A stretch of 64,000 nucleotides of DNA from Gigaspora rosea (GCA_003550325.1 QKWP01000358.1:130384-194383); one strand, 5' to 3'. Positions 1 to 12,015 are shown, numbered from the stretch's first letter. Numbers and translations are program-made. Notes: generated by a model not told the origin, from the letters alone.

Positions 1-480
1 ACTTACTGGAAGAATCACCAAGAAACGACGAAGAATTCACGGAAGAACCTACCGAAAAACGACAAAGAAGAAACACTTAAAACTGACGAAGAGTAACACC
101 AAGATGAACGAACACACTGCAAACGATGAAATATAGCAAGAACCTACCGAAAACTGACGAAACCCTATTAAGAGCCCACAGAAAAACGATAAAAATGATG
201 AAGAAGAACCCACAAAAGAACTTGCTGGATAACCCACGAGAAATGACGAAGAACCTACCACCAAAACCAACAAACTTACCGAAAGAACTCGCGAAAACGA
301 CAAAGAAAATTCACGAACTTAATGAAAACCTACCAAATCACCAAAGTAACGAGAAATCCACGTGACTTCAAGGCTCCAACTACGGCTTCAACTATGGCAC
401 CAACTACGGCGGCACCAACTATGGCACCAACTTCGGCTCCAACTACGGCTCTAACGACGATTTCTTTGAGGCTCCAACGA
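1..480. repeat. Degenerate tandem repeat with coding-like 3' half
   Basis: Positions 1-360 are loosely repeated purine-rich units built around GAAGAACCTACCGAAAA. Positions 363-460 are a tidier 12/15-bp repeat (GGCxCCAACTAC). Read in one frame the second part gives repeated G-x-N-Y-G; in another it gives repeated A-P-T-T. It is clearly richer in GC than its surroundings. Short ORFs exist on both strands but none has a recognisable domain and all may be by-products of the repeat. It could be the 3' part of a repetitive structural protein gene cut by the window edge. Confidence 0.45.
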
Positions 481-512
481 TGGCTTTCACAATAACTAAA
501 AAAAAAATATAT

Positions 513-714
513 TACAAGTCACTTTCGTTATAGTGAAGTGATCCGTTTCATTAATAAAAATTTTTAAAAAATTCATTATATCGAGAGCTTTATTAGTAAA
601 TTCACTATATCGAGAGAATTTTATATAAACTGTCTTTGAGCTTAACTTCACTATATCGAGATTTTAATTAGTCTTCACTATATTGAGAGTTCACTATAAC
701 GAGAGTGACTTGTA
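513..714. mobile_element. MITE with TACAAGTCACTTTCG terminal inverted repeats
   Basis: The ends TACAAGTCACTTTCGTTATA and its near-perfect reverse complement enclose 202 bp, with internal repeats of TTCACTATATCGAGA. The same family occurs at 49346-49747 and frames the 1.4-kb element at 13815-15216. Ends starting with TA fit a Tc1/mariner-type TA insertion. Confidence 0.8.
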
Positions 715-1572
715 TTAACGTTAGTAAAAAAAAAAAAAACAAAAAAAAAATAAAATTAAAATTAAAAAAAAATCTTATCTTATTTATATGATTGCCGTGA
801 TTGGCTGATCATATAAGGGGTCGCCACAGCGACATGTCACCAGTGATATTTTACCTTAAAATTATATTTTTATAAATTTTACAATGTTTCATTATATAAA
901 AATTTTAAAATACAAAAAATAGTATTTTTTTAAAATTGAAAATTTTATTAAAATATATTATTCCTAGAACAACTGTATTGTTAACACTAATTATCAACTT
1001 AATTAAAGTTGTTCACTAGATTCTAAAGCATATAGTTAAATTTTCATAAAAAAATTCTAAAGGGTTCAAGAATGCGTCAAGATATAATAATTTTAATTAT
1101 TATTTTTTATTTTTTGTTTACAGACATCTAAAATATCAAAATATTTTCAAAAATCTTAATAAAATTTTCTAAAATTCTTATATTATGTGCAAATCGTTAT
1201 GGCAAACAACTTTACTTATTGCACAAAGACCGATTCGCATATAAAAAAAAATGGGTTTTATATATAGCTACGATCACAACAAATAAGGTTAGATTGTTAT
1301 AATTATTACAAATCCCGTAACTTTTGTTAAGAAAGTGTACTATAGTAGATAAAATTGCTCTCTTCTATTATAAAATTACTAATATACCTCCTTTTCTACT
1401 ATACTAACAAAGTAATTACAAAACTAGACCTTATTAAAACCTATATAGTACTAGATGGTATCAATCAAGAAAAAACCTTCTTACTACCATTATGAAAAAT
1501 CTATTACAGCCCCTTATTCTACTATTTATCACTATTACAAAGAATATATAGGCATTATATCTATTACTCTAC
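715..1572. other. AT-rich intergenic stretch
   Basis: Homopolymer-rich sequence (A-tracts at 724-770) with no gene, repeat pair or RNA that I can support. Confidence 0.5.
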
Positions 1573-1682
1573 CAGTGTTGCCACTGGAACTCTGGAATTC
1601 CACTGGAAGTCAACTTTTTTCCAGCCTTCCAATGGTTCCAGTGAGATTTTTCATTGAAAGAATTTTTTCACTGGAATCTAAA
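1573..1682. mobile_element. hAT-like element fragment of the CACTGGAA family
   Basis: Begins with CAGTGTTGCCACTGGAA, matching the 5'-YARNG end of hAT elements, and carries repeated CACTGGAA motifs. No matching right end is seen, so it is truncated. Related fragments are at 3196-3378, 57026-57122 and 57897-57955. Confidence 0.5.
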
Positions 1683-1954
1683 TAATATTGACCAATAAAA
1701 ATGATCAATATCTGCACGTGATTTTAAGATTATCCGTGATCGGATTATCTTGCCATGTTCTCATCCAACTAAAAAAATTTTTATTCAACTGACTGACTGC
1801 TGAAGCTTCAACTTTAATTGCATCGGCTCCTTTTAATAATTATACCAATTTAAATTTTTTGTTGCAACAGCAACAGAATTAATTTATCTAATTATTAGCT
1901 AAAGTTTCTTTACAGTAGTTATGTTATTATTATTATATCAGGTACGTTGTATTT

Positions 1955-2235
1955 ATTATGTTTATATCGAGGTATCAGTTATTCATTTAAAAGCTTCAAG
2001 CATTAACAATAAAATGGCTACTTTTTTTAGAAACTTTGTGAGAAATTATTTTGTTTATTATTATGTATGAATATAAAGTAATGCTTGAGCAGCCTTTATC
2101 AATAACAAATTTTTGACGAAAATAGATAGTTTTTATCTCATTGACTTGTTCATCGTAGTGGTAACTATTTGATTCATTTATTCGATTTTCAACTAATTAA
2201 AAATTCACTTTTGATCCATCGAGTGAGGTGCTTGA
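1955..2235 (+). repeat. Copy 1 of an inverted ~280-bp repeat pair
   Basis: Aligns over its length with the reverse complement of 49775-50045. Shared blocks include AAAGCTTC(A/G)AGCATTAA and GAATATAAAGTAATGCTTGA. One frame is conserved up to a stop in both copies (KASSINNK..ATF..RN..R..YYYV), so it may descend from a coding exon. Function unknown. Confidence 0.5.
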
Positions 2236-2367
2236 GTATACCCTAACTCGAAAGAAGCATAATCGTGATTAAGGGTGTTCTCAAGTACCTAAATTAATAG
2301 ATCAGTGCTCAATTTTTGTTTAGTAAAAAATAAATTATTTGGCCAAGTGAGTTCATTATTGTGATGA

Positions 2368-2398
2368 AAAAAAAGATGGTCAGAGACCATCTTTTTTT
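2368..2398. repeat. Perfect 14-bp-stem hairpin ending in T7
   Basis: AAAAAAAGATGGTC, a 3-nt loop AGA, then the exact complement GACCATCTTTTTTT. It looks like a stem followed by a pol III-style T run. No promoter is visible nearby, so no RNA gene is claimed. Confidence 0.5.
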
Positions 2399-2642
2399 AT
2401 CAGAGTTGTGCTAATTGGCTAAAACTTTGGAAAATTACTGTACGGATTACTTCAATCAATTGTAGTACTTGTGCACAATCTCTATAACTAGCCCATCACA
2501 TTGAGAGTGATGCTTGAGAGCACGAGTTAGTGCCTGAAAGTAAATTAAATTTTTATAATTTGTAAATATGAACAAAAGGATAATTTTACGAATTGTTATG
2601 TAATTTCGTGATAGTAAAATATATTCGGGTCAATATTTGATA

Positions 2643-2890
2643 CAATAATTGTGGATAAATTTTTGTAACATCTACAATTTACAAGAAAATTACCTGAATA
2701 TAATTTCATAAGTCACGGATCATAATGAAATCGGATTAGAAAAGTGGGTTTCTATTTAACCTTCTAAAACCACTTATACTTGTTAAATATAAACTATACT
2801 CTAAAACTTTAACACCTAACCAAAAAAAATTTCTTTTTCGATTGCTTGTTAATTTTTTATAATATAATTTAATCTGTCACAATTATTGCA
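2643..2890. mobile_element. MITE of the TTATTGTCACAGATC family
   Basis: Left end ACAATAATTGTGG and right end CTGTCACAATTATTG are inverted, with the family block CACGGATCATAATGAAATC at 2714. Other members are at 16761, 18951, 50038 and 52512. Confidence 0.5.
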
Positions 2891-3195
2891 TACGTATAAA
2901 TAAATAATTTATTCTATTAAAAAAAAAAAAAAAAAATACAATGCATGGGCTTTTTGAATACAGTATTAATTAAGATGTGCCTCATGCTAGGTGTGAAATT
3001 TTCACACACGATGTTTATGCACCTTGCACAATCTCACACGAAGTAAACTCAATATAAGGTTTTTAGTTGATTACATAGCTCACATAAAGTCGCGTAATAT
3101 AGCCTTGTGCAGAGTATATAAACATATATGCTAAGTTTATCTAGCACGAGGTACATTCATTCATTAATCCATAATATTTGAAAAGTCAAAGGTCA
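2891..3195. other. AT-rich intergenic stretch
   Basis: A poly(A) run at 2920-2936 and otherwise unremarkable sequence with no gene seen. Confidence 0.4.
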
Positions 3196-3378
3196 CTGGA
3201 AGCCACTGGAAGCTGCTAGAAGTCACTAGAACTTCCTTCCAGTAGTAAAAATCATCACTGGAAGGGTCCAGTGGCAATTTACCACTAGAAGCTAAAATAT
3301 AATTTATTTGTTCTAGTTAGTTCCAGTGATTATCCAGTTCCAGAAATTTTCACTGGAACGTTCTAGTGGACAACACTG
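3196..3378. mobile_element. hAT-like element fragment of the CACTGGAA family
   Basis: Contains at least six CACTGGAA/TTCCAGTG motifs in both orientations. The right end GTTCTAGTGGACAACACTG is a typical hAT end (CAGTGTTG when reversed). The left end is missing. Confidence 0.5.
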
Positions 3379-3584
3379 CTCTACTGTACAAAATCTATAT
3401 TTTTATTATAGTGTACATGAATGACTCTTTTTGGATAGCTTCTGATTGATTTACTCTTACCAATATTCTACGAACTACGATCTCATTCTACAAGTTAACA
3501 GTATAAAGATAAATCTGCCAAAATTCTTTTTAATTACTAACTCGACCATTTTACAGAACAATATACTCTTTAACAATACAACTA

Positions 3585-5130
3585 TTTCCACTGGAGACGA
3601 ATTGGAAAATAGGCCTGTATTATAGTAACATTTGTTCATCGATCGGTCAGGTATATTACCTGTAACCTTTGTACAACCATCTTAAATAGAAGCTTTGGTA
3701 TAGTTGTGTAAGTTATACAAACAAATCCAAGAGACTGAAACAATTGAAACCCATTTGGCAAGCCCTGAGTAGAGAAGTAGCTGGACTTTTGACAGTACTG
3801 GGAAAAGAATCTTAGTGGTAACTGTTCGGAAAATTTGGATGGGCAAGAGCCTCTATGGCAAAGGAGGGCTCACCAATCTGGCCGCTAGAGTCGCACCGGA
3901 GAAAAAGATCATGTATTATAAAAGCATAAACCAAGGAAAGGGAAACCTTAAGCACCTAAAGCCTGGTAAACCGATTCTTCCGGGCCAACTGAATTGGTAG
4001 TCTGGAATAACTAGGAAAAAGGATTCAAAGAGTAAATGAACAGGTACTAGGGTTTAGTGAACTTCGCAAGGGCAAACGGAACTAATTGGCCAATAAGAAG
4101 TGAAAACATAGAGGCGTGTATGAGTTAAGACCCAACGGAGCTCTGGGTGTACTCAAATAGGAGTCTTCGGATGTTAAAAGGATTTGGGATCACCAATATG
4201 GGTATATACTGGTATAAGTGCATACAGTGGTGATCGGGTTCTCTCTAGCTTCATAATGCCATCCAACTATATTTGGGGGTCTAAAGCCAGGTGCGTTCAC
4301 TTGGTGTAAAGCCAATCAAATTGTAAAATTTGATCTTTATGGATCAGCCTGACGAGACAAAAACAAAAAAAAAGTGAAAAACGCCGAAAATACAAAAAAC
4401 GAGTGTCCAAACCTGTCTAGGAGCATTAATAAAAAATATCGGGAAGACAATTTTACTTATAAGTCAAACCTTAACCTAACTCCCAACTAACCGTTACCCT
4501 AATTTTAATTAAATAATCAAAAATATATAAATGCACCTGGCTTTAGCCATCCCCTATATTCGGCACTGGAAGTATTTGCGAAACATGCCCAGATACCTTG
4601 CTACCATAGTAGGAAGTACAGTTAGTTGCACATTTCCAAATTCGAAACGTTAAATCCTGGGCCCTCAAGTCGCAGGAAACCAGTTGGTTGCAGCAGTATA
4701 CAGGCTTAAGATACTTACCCAATGTGGTAGAGGCAGCTGTATGACTTGAGATACGAACCCCGAGAAGTATGCTAGTAAGAAATTTTCAGGGTAACCAGAT
4801 TTCAGATACACCAACTTGGAAGCATAAAGCGTCTACCTTGCAACACACACCAAATTGAAGTGATGAATTAGAAAATGTGGGTAAAGTGGCGGATATATGA
4901 AAATAATTGTTGGTTGAAAAGGGTCGTACAAATCCAGGTCAACTATATAAATAGGAATATAGAAGGCTCTGGTGGGTTTTAGCTGTAGATAAAAGGTTTA
5001 TAGCCTAAAGTTCTAGTCTCAATACTTGTATATATTATATATGTATTTACGACACTACCAAATGTCAATCTACTTAAGTATTAATAAAGTTTGGGACAGG
5101 AGCTACACTCCTAATATTAAAAAAAAAAAA
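3585..5130 (+). mobile_element. SINE-like retroposon, copy A (5' truncated)
   Basis: The body is homologous to the copies at 21913, 29922 and 37217 (reverse). Shared blocks run from GTATTATAGTAAC near 3616 to the 3' end, which is followed by a 12-A tract at 5119-5130. The tRNA-like head seen in other copies is not recognisable. A 61-codon ORF at 3815-4000 matches one in copy C (shared TN.(A/T)AR.APE.K block), but the other two copies break it, so it is probably a by-product of repeat homology. A 280-bp MITE is inserted at 4274-4553. Confidence 0.6.
4274..4553. mobile_element. MITE nested in retroposon copy A
   Basis: Terminal inverted repeats CTAAAGCCAGGTGC (4281-4294) and GCACCTGGCTTTAG (4533-4546) lie inside GGGG/CCCC-rich tips. 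The direct repeat CTATATT flanks it at 4267-4273 and 4554-4560. Removing the element and one repeat restores the continuity of the host retroposon. Confidence 0.8.
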
Positions 5131-6069
5131 CAATACAACTACGATATTACTGCAGAAAATAAAAACACTATTAAAATATTTTAGTACTTGGTACACTATA
5201 TAAAAAAACCCTAAAGAATATACAAAACTAATAATAGCCAAAGTCAAAAACTATCTGTATTACTGAAAAACAGGTCATATACATTATAAATCATATGATA
5301 ATCTCCAATTTTAATACCACTTTATTCTGTTTACCTCACTCTATAACAAATTGCTTTTTTAAACAAGCTATACCTAAATTTAGTCAAACAAAAAGGTAGA
5401 TTAGTATGCAGAATACCTAACTCTTTTCTGTTCTGTTTGGGTATTTACAAACTATGGAATTTGAAACAAGTACAATACTCAACACTTATATACACACTAC
5501 TAAAAAACCTAAACCACTTCAATTTCTCAACTTCTTTTCTAAAACTCTAGTTACAATAACTACAAAATGCCACAAAAAATAATACTTCAATACTAATGGA
5601 AAACTCTAATCTTCCCTAATTTCCAAACCCTAACCCATATTGCGCAATTAATTCTAGCTATATATGCATTAGGTTTCACCTTTGCCAAACCACTTTTAGA
5701 ATAGCCAATTATACTAGAAATATTGAGAATCTTTAACAATATCATTCTCCAATCATCCAAATAGTACCATGCTAAAAGAAAAACTAAATATACACAATAT
5801 TCATTGCATCAAACAATTTCTAGATCATACAAATTCAAAACTACTAGCATGGTACAAGTTCTATCACAGCTTGAAGAAAATTTTCCATGAAAAAGCTCTT
5901 CAATAGTTCATAACGATGCATAAACTAATTAGATTCTGCCACTAACACTAGCCTTTTTTAACAGTTTTCTAACCTGTTCACAATTACAAAATAGATACCT
6001 GTCTGAAAGAGCTAGATAATTACTTCAAATTAACTATTCACCAAGATCCATAATTCATTTAATATTCTT

Positions 6070-6532
6070 CATATGGGCCAATTTGAGTAATTTATAAGTA
6101 GTGCTTAATTTTTTTAAACTTTAAAGCTAAATAACTTCTGATCTACTAGTCCGTTTTAGATGATTTTACTACCAAAATGTTTGTCTCTTTAAGACAATTC
6201 CAACAAGCCCAAAATCATTAAAATCCAATCACAAAAACATGAGAAAATGCACTGTCAAATAGGCGATACACCTCTAGAGTTGGACAGACAATTGGTTAGA
6301 CCTAGGTCTAACCAATTATCCAACCCTAGAGGTGCTTTACCTATTTGACAGTACATTTTCTCGTGTTTCTGTGATTGGATTTTAATAATTTTGGGCTTGT
6401 TGGAATCATCTCAAAAAGGCAAATATTTTGGTAGTAAAATCATCTAAAATGGACCAGTAAATCAGAAGTTATTTAGCTTTAAAGTTTAAAAAAAATAAGT
6501 ACTATTATGAATTACTCAAATTGGCCCATATG
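6070..6532. mobile_element. 463-bp foldback element (long hairpin)
   Basis: Two arms of about 230 bp are near-perfect reverse complements meeting at GACCTAGGTC (axis 6303/6304) with almost no loop. The outer ends are CATATGGGCCAATTTGAGTA and its complement. Only scattered mismatches separate the arms, so any transcript would fold into long double-stranded RNA. No clean target-site duplication was found. Confidence 0.9.
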
Positions 6533-7074
6533 CTATAAACAATCTTATATTCTGCATAGGCTGCTTTATCAAGAACTATTCCTAGTACTTGATGGGCTGC
6601 TACTTCATGGTGAACAAAAAAAATATATACAATCTTCAAGTAGATTGCTATCTAATAATCTATACCAACTTTGATAATATTTTTTTAGCACTCTCTACCA
6701 CTTAATCTAAAAGAAAAACCAAAAAAAGAACTCTATACTACTAGCTAGACTACTAACTGCTTTTTCAATAATCCGAAAGAGCTATGGGATAAGCTTATAT
6801 TTGTGAATTTTACCAAACATAAACTCTCTATACATATTATAAAAAAGAAAGCCTATATTAATAATATTAAATATAGAAATATCACAAGTTGCAAGCTATA
6901 AACAGTCAGAACACCATTTAGTTGCTACAACAAATTTTGCTCTCAGTGACTAATGCTATGGTTATGCTCTTGTCTAAGCAATTTCAACTACTAAGTACAA
7001 TACTAAAATTGATATAATTACTAACTGCATTTTTTTTTAATATATTATTTAGATGCTAAAAAAATATAGATATA

Positions 7075-7279
7075 CAGCTAATTCTCTTTAATCCAAACTG
7101 CTGGGTCTGCTTTTTTTTACTATATAAAAATTTGAAAAAAGTTCAGTTTTCAAAAAGTTATATATAGCTTATCCGAACTTTATAATAAAATTTACAAATG
7201 TTTTAGAAGATTTTGTTCAGTTTAGAGAGAGTTTAATAGTGTTTGGTTTAGAGAGGTTCAGATTAGAGAGAAACAACTG
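7075..7279. mobile_element. Pogo/Tc1-like MITE, copy 1
   Basis: 205 bp starting CAGCTAATTCTCTTTAATCC and ending GAGAGAAACAACTG, flanked by TA on both sides. It aligns end to end with the 204-bp copy at 27281-27484. Confidence 0.75.
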
Positions 7280-8392
7280 TACTAACTATTAATACCTAGA
7301 CAAAGTACAATACTTACATGCCCTAAGAATTCTCTTAGCACTAATCAGTAAAAGAAAAATAACTATTACGATCAATAAAAATACCAACCCAATTACTTCT
7401 TTCCTATGAATATAATACCCCAATCCTTTTTCTTCAACAAATATACAGATGCTATATAATACCTCCTGTATCTAACTGCTAAAGGAAAACCTTCGCCAAA
7501 TACATGAATTACCAATTTCATAACCTGACATAACTAACAAAGAATAGTACACTAGAACAATTATCTACAAAACATCAACTAGCACTGTACCTCTCTTATA
7601 ACAACAAACTATAGGCCCTCTATACTAACCAAAGTCTTTCAAACATAAAAAACTTCAAAGTAAAACTCATATTAGAAGAGCTTTTCACCCATTTTATACT
7701 ATACTTTAGGGACCTAATAAAGAACCCAAATCACCTATGTCCATAATACTATGTAGAATCTGAAGATATTATCCATCTACTAATATGTGTCTCCAACTTC
7801 CAAAACTTCTTCTTAGAAATTATTTACATACTATACAAAATAGCTGAAGAAGTCAATATGCTACTCCAAAACACACTAAACTTTATAAATAAATTCAAAA
7901 AACTCATATTAACAAGAAAACACCATTAGGCCTTATAACCAATAATATATTGGCACCATTTCTCTTCCCTTATTAACAGTAAATATTCACCCTATTGATC
8001 CACTACCTTATTATAGAACATATATACAAAAATATTTGGATACCTTCGAGGCAATTCTAATATTTAGACACCTTTCCCATCCCACTACAAATACAAGCAC
8101 CCATTCTCCTAACAACTCCATCACCAACACTCTACACAATACAAAAAAAAATTCAACAACATATTACTTATGCTAAAGCACCTTTCCAACTTCTTTTAAA
8201 AGACAATGACTAGAGGTCTATACGACCATTTTGGCAAAAGACTATGTTGAGAATAAACTAGCTCTTACTGCTATTTCTCCACAGCTTAGTACCATTATGT
8301 ATTCTAATGTATAATGTATTAAAACTTAATAAAGATATAGAGAATAGATCTTGTTTTTAAAAAAAATAAAATAAAATAAAAAAAATAAACAA

Positions 8393-8835
8393 CCGTGTTG
8401 GAACTGGATCAGGGATAACCTGTATTGGCACTTTTTTCTATCGGATAATCCAGGTTAAGATTTTTTAATCGGGTTCAAATACTACTAGAGATTGGAACCG
8501 TTTACCAATTAAAATTGCTCTATAGTTCCGGGCAGAATTATGTTGGTTGCGTGCCAGAATTATTTTAATGCCGGCCAAATTAAATGTTAAACGTAGTTTC
8601 TGCAAAAACCGAACCGGGAGAGTATTTTTGAAGATCTGGATCTGGTCCGGAAAACCAAACCGAATATAAATTGGGGGTTCGTCTCTTTATAACAAAGGGT
8701 TCGGGTCCAGTTCGGATCTGTAAAATTTTATTTTTAATAAGCTTGAATATTTTTTGCGACACTCAAGTTTAATCTTGTAAATATTTGCACAGACCATTGT
8801 TCTAGGAATTTTATGCTTTTGTTTATACTTTGAAG
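8393..8835. other. GC-richer stretch with scattered CGGATC/CCGGA motifs
   Basis: Short repeated motifs (GGATCTGG, GGTCCGG, TTCGGGTCC) look like subterminal transposase-binding repeats. Similar motifs recur at 9828-9850. No complete element could be delimited and the small minus-strand ORFs here have no recognisable domain. Confidence 0.35.
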
Positions 8836-8936
8836 CAGGGTTGGCAATGGAGCCCAATGGAGCTGCAAATGGAGCCAATTGAGCTCTGAATGGATACTAG
8901 TTTTTTTAACTTCATTAGTTTCCATTGTCAACCCTG
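8836..8936. mobile_element. Small hAT-like MITE
   Basis: 101 bp with ends CAGGGTTGGCAATGGA and TCCATTGTCAACCCTG (YARNG-type). The flanks CTTTGAAG and CTCTAAAG match at 6 of 8 positions, fitting an aged 8-bp duplication. Confidence 0.65.
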
Positions 8937-9024
8937 CTCTAAAGGTTCAATGATGATAGGTAGAATTAATTATTATTACAAATAGTTGGAAATTTTTCAT
9001 TGTTGGTTTAAATATGCTAAATTG

Positions 9025-9027
<3 letters not shown>

Positions 9028-9069
<42 letters not shown>

Positions 9070-9087
9070 NTTTTTTTTTTTTTTTTT
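9028..9087. repeat. Poly(T) tract with an ambiguous base
   Basis: About 60 T residues with one N at 9070. The true length is probably unresolved in the assembly. Confidence 0.9.
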
Positions 9088-9894
9088 AGAACTTTGCCCT
9101 TGGTATTTCAGTGGGGTTTAGAACCTATCACGTACAATATGGCTTGTTCGCACTAGAGGCCCAGATATCAAGGTATAGTTATTTCGATTAAGTCCTAATT
9201 TTACTATTCTATTAATAAACGGATTAATTTATGTGAATTAGGGCTGACAACTCTTAAAGATACAAATCCTTTGAAAAGTTGCTATAACGTTTATCTGTTT
9301 TAAAAATTTATGAAAGTATTGATTTGCAAAAATAATACAAAGTTTTATGATACTGTATAATAAAAGTAAAAAAATAGTAGCAATATCAAAGCAATTTTAT
9401 TATTTTCGAAGTATTAATTGTATGTTATTTCATAGCATGTTACATCTTCACATCAATGTAACGCTCCTGTATTTTGTGCCGCATAAAATTCAACTTTTAA
9501 AGTACGATACCTGATTCTGTAATTTATTTTCTCATGATCGTATTTCAGCCTCCCATATTGTTTATAATTGTATTGGCTAATTCTATCTTGTTTATAGGTT
9601 TAGTTAGCATTTTTTAGTTTGATTTGATTCTTATTTTTAGAATAAGTTATACGCTATCATATTGGAACTTGCGAAGTTTCTATATGCATTCACACCTTTG
9701 CTTCGCCATGTGCATTTATCCAATAAGAAGCAAGATTTTGCGTACGAATGCCATTAAATTTACAATATTAATGCTGTCCTTTATTCGTTCTGTCATTTAT
9801 GTTCAATGCCTGTTAAAAAAAAATAATGGACCGGACCGGACCCGGATCTCTTGCGGAACACTAGTTAAACGGTTAAACGATTAAACAATTACAG
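9088..9894. other. Intergenic stretch
   Basis: No recognisable gene. A plus-strand ORF of 86 codons at 9624-9884 has no domain-like pattern and ends in the GGACCGGACC motif repeat, so I do not call it. Confidence 0.4.
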
Positions 9895-10813
9895 CTATTT
9901 TCATAATTCCTGGGACACCTGATAAAAATTGACCGAATGATGTTTCGGCCGATTCGATTAAGTTTATGATTTCGGGAATAAGAATTCAGATACGTAATTT
10001 AATAAGATCAGGTGATTAATATATATTACAATAAGACTAAATATCTAAGTTGTAAAATTAATGCCTATTCTTTGGCGCTCAAACGAAGCCTTTATTCATT
10101 TCTAATTATTTTTCGACGTCCATTTTCGTTCAAACGAAGGCATTTATTTATTCCTAATTATTATTTTCGTTCTTGTCGAAGACGAAAAATTTATTTTTAA
10201 AGAATTTGGGATATCTCAATTCATGATCATATTTACCTTTTTTAACAGCGGCACCTGTTCAAGTAATATATTTGTTATAAAAGTAATTTATCTTCTATTC
10301 CTTTTTTACATTTCTTGTTAAGGTTTATTGGTTGACATGAATAGTTTTTTCCATAAATTTTCGTACAAACTAAGCACCAATCGTGTTGGACAAGCATTCG
10401 AAAAATATTTTGAAAAAGGCATAGAAACTATTACTACTGAATACGATTACTGTAAATGGTAAAGGGCGAAATAGCATAAAAAAAGCGGCAACCCACCCCT
10501 CGCCTGCTCTTCGAAACCATAAAATTAATACATGGATGTGTATCTCCGTTTATGGTTCTGGCTAATCATTTATTTTAATTTTGCAAATTTATTCCCTTGT
10601 TTATTTAATGCTCTTGCTCATTCATTTTCATAATAACTTGGGTTCTTTTCTATGATCGTTGACATTATGTATGACAATCGTAAAATGATCATTATGATAC
10701 AAAAAATAGCTTTTATTAATTATTTTTATTATACCGAATCAATAACTTATCGAATTCGGCCGAAACATCATTCGGTCAATTTTTATCAGATGTTCCAGGA
10801 ATTATGAAAATAG
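9895..10813. mobile_element. Putative TIR element with ~75-bp inverted arms
   Basis: Arms 9895-9968 and 10741-10813 are inverted copies (CTATTTTCATAATTCC at the left tip, its exact complement at the right, then blocks containing GAATGATGTTTCGGCCG). The interior contains the small ORF at 10337. No target-site duplication was identified. Confidence 0.6.
10337..10462 (+). CDS. Small ORF inside the TIR element, unknown
   Basis: A 41-codon ORF beginning MNSFFHKFSYKLSTNRVG and ending EYDYCKW before TAA. Composition looks protein-like, but there is no recognisable domain. The sequence just upstream ends in AAG and could be a splice acceptor, so this may be the last exon of a captured or decayed gene rather than a complete one. 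Confidence 0.25.
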   Translation: MNSFFHKFSYKLSTNRVGQAFEKYFEKGIETITTEYDYCKW

Positions 10814-11055
10814 CGGTAAGAAAAATTTTAGGCGGTTGCAAAATTTTCGGTTCATTTACCGAATTCTTTGAAATTTGTATAATTTGAGGCTTAGCTTTGT
10901 TGATCCGAATGAAATAATGATCAAAATCTCTGCAGGGCTAACAAATAATATCGGTAGCGCCAATCGCAAAAATCACCCAAACTTCATTTAAGAGTTAAAA
11001 AAAAAACGATTTAAAATTTCAGCATTTGCCGCTTATCGTTATTTTTACTAAAAAA

Positions 11056-11642
11056 ATGAGTCAGCAACCAGTCTTAGGAACTATTCATCATTTTTGTATT
11101 TGCATTTCTGATTACAAAAAGAGCGTCGAATTTTATGATTCTTTTCTTCCAAAACTCGGTATGTAAAAGATAATTAAATTCTATGAAAAATTGTTTCTCA
11201 TAACGTGTCATTAATCCAATTGTTATATAGGCTACAAGATGATTAGAAATAACGACATATATTCTAGTTGGGTAAACCAATCTTTGGGTCAATTTGTTAT
11301 TACAAAACCAAAGGAAGAATATAAAGATATTCAGCATACCAGATATGCAGTTGGATATCATCATTTGGCTTGGAATGCTACTTCTAAAGAAGAAGTTGAT
11401 AAGTTTTATGAATTTTTAGTTGAAAAAAATTACAAAATTCTGGATGCTCCAAAGGACTACAATTATGCACCTGTTTATTACGCTGGTACGTCTACTTATA
11501 TATCTGATATTCCTCTGATCATTAATTTTGACGTCAATTTCATTTTTCTCTTTTTAAAGTCTTTTGGGAAGATCCGGATGGTTTTAAACTTGAACTTTGT
11601 TATGTTCCATTTCCTTATGAGAGTGAAAATAAACAAGAATGA
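11056..11642 (+). CDS. VOC-superfamily (glyoxalase/bleomycin-resistance fold) protein, 3 exons
   Basis: Proposed join 11056..11158, 11231..11485, 11560..11642 gives 146 residues. Both introns (72 and 74 bp) have GT-AG ends and are in phase 1; the frame closes exactly. The start is the only ATG in frame ahead of the conserved first strand. Visible VOC features: the opening strand GTIHHFCICISD with candidate metal ligand His11, the second half YAVGYHHLAWNA with His78/His79, and the closing strand DPDGFKLELCYVP with Glu131. The length is that of a single-domain VOC protein. Such proteins are usually small cytosolic metal-dependent enzymes (lyases, dioxygenases or detoxification proteins). The substrate cannot be read from the sequence, and true glyoxalase I activity is not implied. 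No clear TATA box lies upstream. Confidence 0.9.
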
Positions 11643-11912
11643 AGATGGTAAATTTTAAAGATTTATTAAAGTTCTTTACAATGTAGTCTTTCGGTTTAGA
11701 CAAAATTTCTACATGTAATTAAATACGTGTTTATGCTTACCAATCAGCAAATTCTAATAAAAATATATTTTTATTTGTCAAAAATATTTTTGTCTTAATC
11801 TCTCTTTGGTTGCTATTATATGTATATATCACAATTTTGGAGGTAAAGTTTTTATGATAAAATTTGAAAGTAGTAAAAAAATATTTTTAGGTATAATTTA
11901 ATTTTATTGTTT
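11643..11912. other. 3' flank of the VOC gene
   Basis: AT-rich, with several AATAAA-like strings near 11755-11765 that could serve polyadenylation. Nothing else seen. Confidence 0.4.
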
Positions 11913-12015
11913 CCGTATGTCGCCCATGGGCGTCATTTAGAATAATGGCCAGAATTAAGTTTAATTAGGTCAAAATTCGAAATTACACCCTTGGGCGTTA
12001 TTTCGCGGCAATAAG
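11913..12015. mobile_element. Degraded copy of the CCGTATTTTCGCG TA-element
   Basis: Shares CGCCCATGGGCGT, ATAATGGCC, GAATTAAG and GGGCGTTATTTCGCG in order with the intact element at 57396-57510 in reverse. The termini are eroded. Confidence 0.6.

Larger units (their letters stand above)
5131..8392 (+). pseudogene. Heavily decayed LINE-like remnant with A-rich tail
   Basis: No open frame survives. At about 7726-7800 the plus strand still reads HLCP, then SEDIIHLLIC, resembling the C-terminal Cys/His knuckle (CP..C..E...HLL..C) of fungal non-LTR retrotransposons. The stretch ends with AATAAAGATATAG and an A-rich tail (8345-8392), as expected for a LINE 3' end. It is broken by the foldback at 6070-6532 and the pogo-like MITE at 7075-7279. 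The family assignment is tentative. Confidence 0.4.

Noticed and set aside
9624-9884. 86-codon ORF as a gene
   Set aside because: No recognisable pattern, no splice-compatible neighbours, and it runs into GGACCGGACC motif repeats.
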